Shown here: piece after piece, positions 57,576 to 64,000 of the stretch
Layout: each line of letters opens with the position of its first letter
Position numbering within the stretch: the first letter of the stretch is position 1
Assembly: GCF_000471905.2 (NCBI RefSeq)
Contig: NW_006500178.1
Span: forward strand, 3,922,723 to 3,986,722
Direction of reading: 5' to 3'
From: Amborella trichopoda
Taxonomy: Eukaryota > Streptophyta > Magnoliopsida > Amborellales > Amborellaceae
DNA length: 64,000 nt
Translations under genes and position numbers: made by a program
The notes under the pieces: generated by a model
Told to the model about the DNA's origin: nothing
Seen by the model: only the letters and a program-made list of their open reading frames with translations
Database searches by the model: none

Positions 57576-59211
57576 CCCACAGGACCACCGCCCATCTTTG
57601 GCTACGTCTAAAGAATTACAAATCACTAACTCTGTGTTGTCTCTCTCTATGCACCACACTTTACACCCGTATTTCTCACTCTAACCAGTTCTATATACAT
57701 AAAAAGCGTGGTTGCATTTTGCCGGTTGTTGGTTGCCGGTAATTTTATAGTGCATCACTCAAGCTCATGGATCTGTCTTCCGTAATATTTGGATCTGTGT
57801 GATGCATGCAGAGCAAGATTTAGCCCTAGAAGGGCATCTTTAGGGGCTGTTTTAAGGTCTGTATGATTTTGGTTTCTAATTCTTTCTGGAAATTAGAAAC
57901 ACAGCATTGGTATGGTGTTTTCTTGCTTGTAGATTTCTCGAAGTGAAAAGTTTATATGATGCCCAGGCTTTAGAACAAGAGGCACCTCAAAATCTCGTAT
58001 CTTCAGTGCCCAAAACGTTTCAAAACAATCACTTCAACCTTGATAGATGAAAAACTAGACTTCAAGCTCTAAAATTGTTCGATTTATAACACATGATCTT
58101 AACTAGTGTAGGAAAGCATCACTCGGCCCCTGAATCCGGCCTTGGGCTGGGCCAAGCCTGAGTAACTCGACACGAGCTGGGTAGGCCCTGGCCATGCCCA
58201 AAAGTGTTGGAAAAAAAAAAAACAATACACAAAAATCCCAATTAAAGTAAAAGTAAACAACATACATCTAAATAAGGTTTAAAAAAATAGTGAATATGAT
58301 AAAATTAATTTGTGACTCGAAGTATTTTTAAAATAATCTAAAAAGAGAAAAAAATATAAAAATAAGTATTCATGGCCAAAAACTTCCCAATTTTTCCAAA
58401 ATGATGGAAAATATTCAAAAATATTATAAATAAATTTCTTATTTTTTTATTTTTATTAAAAAAAATTTAAATTTTCTTTTAAGATCCCAAACTTGACCAC
58501 CAAACTCGGGATACTCAGGCTCACCACCCTGGCAAGCCCAAGTTACTCCGGCGAGTTTGGATTTGCTCGCCTGAGTTGTCGAACACTAATCTCAACTGTT
58601 ATTTCAAGTGTTTAAAGCTCCAGCAAATCTACAGTACTTTTAGATCTTCAAATTTCTTAATCATAAGTAAACATAAATCTTCAAGCTATTATAATGGTTT
58701 CCAATACTGAAAGTACCTCTTGTGAGCATCCTTAAATGAAGCTTTTTTATCATTTATGACATGTACGCATCTTTTTCAGACAAATGGTACTCTCTCTTTC
58801 CCTTATAACGCATTCAGTTTTTCTAAAAATGTACATAGAGGAGGTTAGTGGAGCAAATCTTTCTTTCTCTCTCTAAAATGCACTACAAAAATCAGAAAAG
58901 AGTAACCATTGGTGGTAGGTCCCGGATCAGTATTTTGGATCAAAGTGTCATACTCTAGTCTCAGTGGACTTGAACCTCAAGTTACATTTGTTACATGAAA
59001 ATGAAGACATCCACTCACTTTAACCGTCCCTTTGTGCCCTAAAAGCCACAATGATGCATCCACTTTGCCTTCAATGGAGAACCAAATGACGAAACTTGTT
59101 GTTTCTCTTCACTTCATGCTTTTCCTCTCTGTAAAACACTAACCCCCATGACGATATGTCCAGTACTAAATGGTTAGTGCGGTTCCAATATTTCTTCAAT
59201 TTTGGCTTTTC
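57576..59211. other. Gene-free stretch
   Basis: No gene. 58120-58210 and 58495-58590 contain GC-richer words related to family B (GGCCTTGGGCTGGGCC), and 57960-58090 may be an inverted family-C piece. Confidence 0.4.
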
Positions 59212-59556
59212 TAAAGGGTTGGGAATGGGCCGCAGTGGCCCTGTCAGCCCAACCCTAAAAACTAGGGTCTGTGCCAAGCTACGGTCGGAAAACCATGGCC
59301 TGAGGGTACGGCTGGATCGGGCATGGCCACGGTGGCTCAATTCGGTCCAAACCTGCCCTCTTTTTCCTTAGTTTTTTTTGTTTTTTATTTTATTTTATTT
59401 GGTCTGGCCCAGTCCATATAAGGCTAGGGCTGAGGCTGAGGCAGGGCCTTTTTGGCCTGGTCAAAGACGGACTAGACCTAGGCCGACCATTTGTGGACTA
59501 GGGCAGGGCCAGGGATGGGGGTGGGCCGGGCCCAAGCCCGTCCTGTTGCCACCCCA
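59212..59556. repeat. hAT-type MITE, family B, decayed copy
   Basis: Begins AAAGGGTTGGGAATGGGCC and ends GTTGCCACCCCAC, the degraded family-B termini, with a GC-rich interior. No target duplication recognised. Confidence 0.7.
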
Positions 59557-60643
59557 CTAAAACCACCCTACTTATTAATAACAGTGTTGAGGGAGAATAA
59601 TATGATTGACATGGGGAGAGAGAGAAAGGACCACCATCGACACTCTTCTCTAGAGAGAGAAAGAGAGGAGAGTGAGAGACTAAGAACCTGCAAATTCTGA
59701 TAGGATGACAAGGAGTCAAGGAAACTATCTGATGACTTAGCCATGAGATGTTTTCTTGGTTAATGAGACATAATCTATGAAATCAGAAGCTGGTGTTCTG
59801 AAATTTGCAGCTTGTTTTGTGTCAGCGCAAGCATGTTGCTAAATGGTTAGCCTCTCTATCTTATGGCCGCAAGAAGGAAATACTTTCTCAATAAATCATG
59901 TGTGCTCATTATAGGTGAGTCTCCCACCTCCCTCTCTCTCTCTTTGTCTCTCATTTTTTATAGTATACATTTCATATTCTCTCCTCTCTCTCTCTCTCTT
60001 TCTCTCTAATTTTTCATAGTATACATTTCATATTCTCTCTTCTCTCTCTCTGTCTTCTCTCTCTAGTATACATTTCATATTTTCTCTGTACAAAGGTAAA
60101 CTGCACATTTCCTTACTAGCTGAAAGAGATGCTTATCAGGCAGACTTTTATAAATTTTGTGGCCAACGCTGTTTAAGCTTGTATCAGTAATTTTGATCCA
60201 AACTGTTATTACCATTTTTTTGTATTTATCTCTTGAAAATATTTTTGATCTTTTAGACATATTTAGATTTATTTCAAAGCTTTTTGCTTCTATTGAATGA
60301 GAAACACACTTTCATCTTTTGGTGGTGCAAATTGGGAGATGAATTTTAGACAGCAGTTCTAAGGTCCTTGGCCTTAGAGACTGTAACCCCAAAGTGATTT
60401 TCTAGCTACTACTTTTTGGTGCATTTTATTCGATGTGGTACTTGCCCTTTGTCCTAATTATTCATAATTTCTTCTTCTTCTTTTTTTTTATTCTATCAAA
60501 CTGCTGCCATCTGCAAACTTAAAAACCCATGTTAAAGAATTATCGAAGTGGAGCTCATGTTCCACTCAGGTGTTTGAAATTTGTCTATATTTCACTATTC
60601 TTGTGCTCCTACTTACTCCTTGCGAGTAATATACTGTCTATCT
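59557..60643. other. Gene-free stretch with CT microsatellites
   Basis: CT runs at 59930-60065 include a duplicated unit (CATAGTATACATTTCATATT at about 59958 and 60016). No gene. Confidence 0.45.
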
Positions 60644-61109
60644 ACTCCCTCAGACAAAAATCATATTAGTAATATTTTTTTTCTAGATCCCAAAACTTTG
60701 GGACATAATCTCTAGAAACCAGATGTCCAATTTTTAAAAAGATTGGAGGGGAAAAAAAAAATCTCACCCTACACTCTTAAAAAGATTGCACAAAAATTGT
60801 CCAAAGTTTTGGAGGGAAACATCCAGATGTTCAAGAAATCAAAATCCAATACATCTCTTTGAATATATTATCTAGTGATACTTATTCCCAACTGCAAAGG
60901 AAAAAAAAAAATTCACCCAACATTTCTAAAAAGAATGACATCCCAAGATTGCACAAGAACTGTTCAATTTTCGGAGGGAAAATATCCTGATGTTCAAAAA
61001 ATCAAAATTCAATACATCTTTTTGAATATATTATCTAGTGATACTTACTTAGATCCTAAAATTTCGAATAAACAAGGTCTTCACAAATAGCTATTTTACC
61101 TGAGGGAGT
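60644..61109. repeat. Possible MITE with ACTCCCTCAG ends and an internal 163-bp tandem duplication
   Basis: The left end is ACTCCCTCAGACAAAAATC (60644) and the complement of the right end is ACTCCCTCAGGTAAAATAG (61109). The inside holds two units of about 163 bp (GAATATATTATCTAGTGATA at 60861 and 61024). No convincing target duplication, so the superfamily is unknown. Confidence 0.55.
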
Positions 61110-62347
61110 TGTTGTACAGTAATGCTCCACCAGGAGCATGCTAGCTAAATTTTCTTCTCCGTTGTGAATTGGCAGACGAAAAAGAAATTTTGAGTCAAAT
61201 ACATTAATGGACCCAAATTTGTGAATGTCCTACAAAGTGTGGCATGGGTTTTTATTGATTAGTGGGATAAGCTAAAAAAATTTGAGCCACATGTGTCGAG
61301 CTATTCACCAATCATCACTACTGTGATTTATCCAAGGAAAAGTGTTTGGTGAGTCAGCCCACTCTGATGCGGATTTTGATCTAAAATTTTGGGATTTATT
61401 AATATTAACTATAATGATGATATGAATCTCAAATTTTTTTTTGAAAAATAAAATTGGGACTTTTTTATTTTCTTTTTTCCACCATCAATTTTCAAGCCTT
61501 GGTGGAGGCACCTTTTGTTGACATCAAATCTCTAATATGGATGTCTGATACATAAAAAATAACTACAAATTTTGGTGAGTCAAATGACGCACCAAAAATG
61601 TGTCCCTTATTGAGATGGATTTTTAAATTTGTAGATCGAAGCAATTTAAATGGATAAAGCTATAAAAATTTGGACCTAGTTTCTATGCGGCCAAGCCCAC
61701 AGATGTAGAAATGTGAGCCTCTTAATAAATCTATTTTTGAGATGAATTTTAAGACTTAGGTTTTAAGGACATGTAATCTCTGACATGGAGACCATGAATA
61801 TGAAGAAATAAATAAATTTTAAAACTAAAAATAATAATTCTAGTAAGAAAATATTCGGTCCGTTGGTTTCCATTGTTTTTAGATGGAACACTTATTTGCA
61901 TCCATCTTTAAAATGGATGCTTTACACTTTCTAGATCGCATATATAGAAATGCGGTCCGCCAACGTGAAACAATTTTTCTAAAAGTTTTTGCCTCTCTTG
62001 TATGCTGCTCCTTGTGAAAGTGCTTCTCAAGTGCTCAGCATAATCTAAAGAGGTTGAGCGCTACTGTCTCACAATTTCATGTTAGAAGCTGAGAAAGCAT
62101 TTTCGTTCAACTGCTACAGTAACTAGTCTTTTAAAAAAAAAAGAAAAATTCAAGTAAGTTTCTGTGGAGAGAAAAGGAGCTTGATCAGAAAATTTGTTCC
62201 TGCTAAATGATTGCACCAGCAGTCATCAGATCAAGAAAACAAACATGATCTTCTCCACTGAGTTGTTACAACTACCAAACTGATGTTGTAGAGTGTGGTG
62301 CTGCTCACTGAACTGTGGCTGATGAGTAGAACCCGTTAAAATTGCAG
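61110..62347. other. Gene-free stretch, possible intron or upstream DNA of the NPF exon
   Basis: No first exon for the NPF-like sequence at 62348 could be found here. A TTGCAG acceptor precedes that exon. Confidence 0.4.
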
Positions 62348-62565
62348 TGGTTGCCAGTGTAGAGCGGTTCGCGTACAAAGGTGTGGCCTCAAATCTGGTG
62401 ACCTATCTCACTGATGTTGTTCACCAGAGCAATGGTGAGGCGGCGAAGAATGTGAGCACATGGGCCGGCCTCACCTCCATGCTTCCGCTCCTCGGCGCCT
62501 TCCTCACCGACTCTTATTTCAACCGCTACTCAACTATCATTCTCTCTTCCTTTTTCTACCTCTCG
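62348..62565 (+). CDS. NPF (NRT1/PTR family) transporter, internal exon
   Basis: The exon encodes [20 protein letters not shown], then [20 protein letters not shown], then [20 protein letters not shown], and ends in FFYLS. This is the conserved first part of plant proton-coupled nitrate/peptide/hormone transporters (TM2-TM4 region). It is bounded by an AG acceptor (TTGCAG before 62348) and a GT donor (TCTCG|GTAATTAG after 62565), with a length of 218 bp, in keeping with the second exon of many NPF genes. The proton-coupling motif ExxER is changed: the first Glu is Ala (ASVER). No exon 1 or exon 3 is visible in the window. The gene may continue beyond 64000, or this may be an isolated relic. 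Confidence 0.72.
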
Positions 62566-63120
62566 GTAATTAGCCGATTTATCATACTTGGTTTTGGCTT
62601 CCTCCTCCTTTTTGTTCCTTGAAGAGTTTTTGTGGTTCTCTGTTGTGATTTCTTTAATGCAAAACCGGGATAACTTAGACGAACCGGTCGTTTGGGAAAT
62701 AGGCCAGAATCGGCTATTCACCTATCTGACGTATTTTCTGGTGTAAATATCAATCCTTAAAAAATTAAAAGAAATAAAAATGACATGATTTCAGTCCTTT
62801 TACTAAGGTGTGACCAGATTATGAAATTACCTCCTTGTTCCGGGTAACAAAGCCATGTCAAGATTTTATAATGCAAAAGAAATATTCCGAGTGTTGTACC
62901 AAAAAAAGCAATGTCCTTAGGTTATTCTACTTGAGCGACTTAAGGGAGCCAAATATCAAAATTGCTTCAATTGTTCAGGATTCCAAACCTAAAAGATAGG
63001 GCTTTTTAAGTATGTTCCAAAAGTACAAAATTTTATATTAAGAAGAAGTGTGATTTAAGTACGGATCTTAAATTTATAAAATATGAAATGTTCCTTTTAT
63101 AGGTAAAAATTATAAAGAAT
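62566..63120. other. Presumed intron of the NPF gene
   Basis: Stops appear in the exon frame soon after the donor. No coding signal. It contains one copy of a short repeat (AGCGACTTAAGGGAGCCAAA at about 62933) that recurs at 63486 and 63626. Confidence 0.4.
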
Positions 63121-63347
63121 GTTAGTTGACTCTTTTTTTTTTTTTCTAAAATTGCCTCTTGATATGAGGATGGATCCTCTGTCTAAATTTTAGATTTTTA
63201 GTTTTTTTAGTTTTTTCATTAGTAGGACAATGCCCTAGCTTTGGGGGACTTCCTTACTAATAAAAAATAAAAAATAATTAAAATTAAGTCCGAGGATGTC
63301 CTCGAACTAAAGGGTAATTTTGAAAAAAAAAAAGCTGATTGACTAAC
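63121..63347. repeat. 227-bp foldback element
   Basis: The left half (GTTAGTTGACTC, T-run, CTAAAATTGCC, ATCCTCTGTCTAAATTTTAG) is mirrored by the right half, whose complement reads GTTAGTCAATCAGC, T-run, CAAAATTACCC, ATCCTCGGACTTAATTTTAA. The centre is GTAGGACAATGCCCTAGC. A MITE is likely; its target duplication is not clear. Confidence 0.75.
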
Positions 63348-64000
63348 TTTCTTTGTATTTTTCATTTATAAATGAAGCATTTTGTATTTTAGGAAAAATT
63401 TTAGAGTCCACACATAAATCGCTCAAAAAAAATATATGTTTCATGTTTGGTTTTTAAAACATGTATGGATTTAAGTTATTTAGCTCAAGTGACTTAAGTG
63501 AACCAAATTAACAATATTTTCTAGATTATGGAGATTTACATATCTTTCTAAAACAATATTTTACAGTGAAAAATATTGTGTTTGGTACTGAGAACACGCA
63601 TGAGTGTTTTGGTTATTAAGCTCCACCAACTTAAGTGCACCAAATTACCAAAATTTTCTCAATTTTTTAGGATTTAAAACACTGAACAAAGAAAATTTGA
63701 GTATTTTTTAGCAAAACTGTCGAGGTAGTACATAATTGAAAAGATTTCAAAAAAGTAACCATTTTTGTTGTAAAATTGATTGATTTGACCATCTCACTAT
63801 TTTTTTGAGGTGGTTCCGATGATTTTACTAATATTTCCTTAAAATGCTATTTATGAAAAGAAAACAGGATATTTTTTGGGTAAACAGAAAAATGGAAAAA
63901 TGACCACCCACTAAAAAAAGCATGTAGAGTATGCGACAGTAGCTATGCATTTTACAAAAAAATGCATGCATGATTAATCAGCGGGTCCCACACAGTGGAA
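63348..64000. other. Gene-free end of window
   Basis: No NPF exon 3 or other gene seen. Two diverged units of a repeat with AGCTCAAGTGACTTAAGTG lie at about 63482 and 63620. Confidence 0.4.

Noticed and set aside
57275-57742. Frame of 155 codons with many Leu-Ser-Leu repeats resembling membrane segments
   Set aside because: Direct translation of a CTCTTTATGTTT repeat.

Overview
This is nuclear DNA of a flowering plant. It is AT-rich, full of transposon debris, simple repeats and assembly gaps, and almost gene-free. The plant signature is an intronless MTP12-type zinc transporter, one exon of an NPF (NRT1/PTR) transporter, hAT transposons with 8-bp target duplications, and an integrated plant pararetrovirus (Caulimoviridae). 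I cannot name the species.

Layout: 1-453 is a foldback MITE. 479-13135 is an endogenous pararetrovirus locus lying between two TA microsatellites. Its first part (479-8596) is a complete circle of about 8.1 kb opened inside the coat region. It is followed by three partial, alternately oriented pieces (8604-9318 minus, 9319-11033 plus, 11034-13135 minus). All reading frames are broken. 13058-13874 is a sequence repeated on both sides of a 398-base gap, probably an assembly artefact. 13769-21303 holds MITEs, microsatellites, an inverted repeat and one hAT MITE with perfect target duplications. 21304-23890 (minus) is the only convincing full-length host gene, MTP12-like, with a very long histidine-rich loop and a reading-frame conflict at its N-terminus. 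24600-27205 is a hAT fragment between two direct repeats.

27409-43375 is two large hAT elements placed head to head. The left one (27409-36444, minus) has an exact 8-bp target duplication and a nearly complete but broken transposase. The right one (36616-43375, plus) has lost most of its transposase. Both carry the same kind of 3.6-3.9 kb interval with polypyrimidine/polypurine arrays of short palindromes. 43376-62340 is gene-poor and holds a segmental duplication (46680-48090 and 50850-52020) whose two copies carry different MITE insertions, a possible small secreted-peptide gene (52729-53031, minus), tandem repeats and MITEs. 62348-62565 is an NPF exon without visible partner exons.

Functionally, only the zinc transporter and possibly the small peptide gene look like expressed host genes. 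The viral and transposon coding regions are inactive relics, though the pararetroviral promoter region (TATA box plus 51-bp repeats) survives in two copies.
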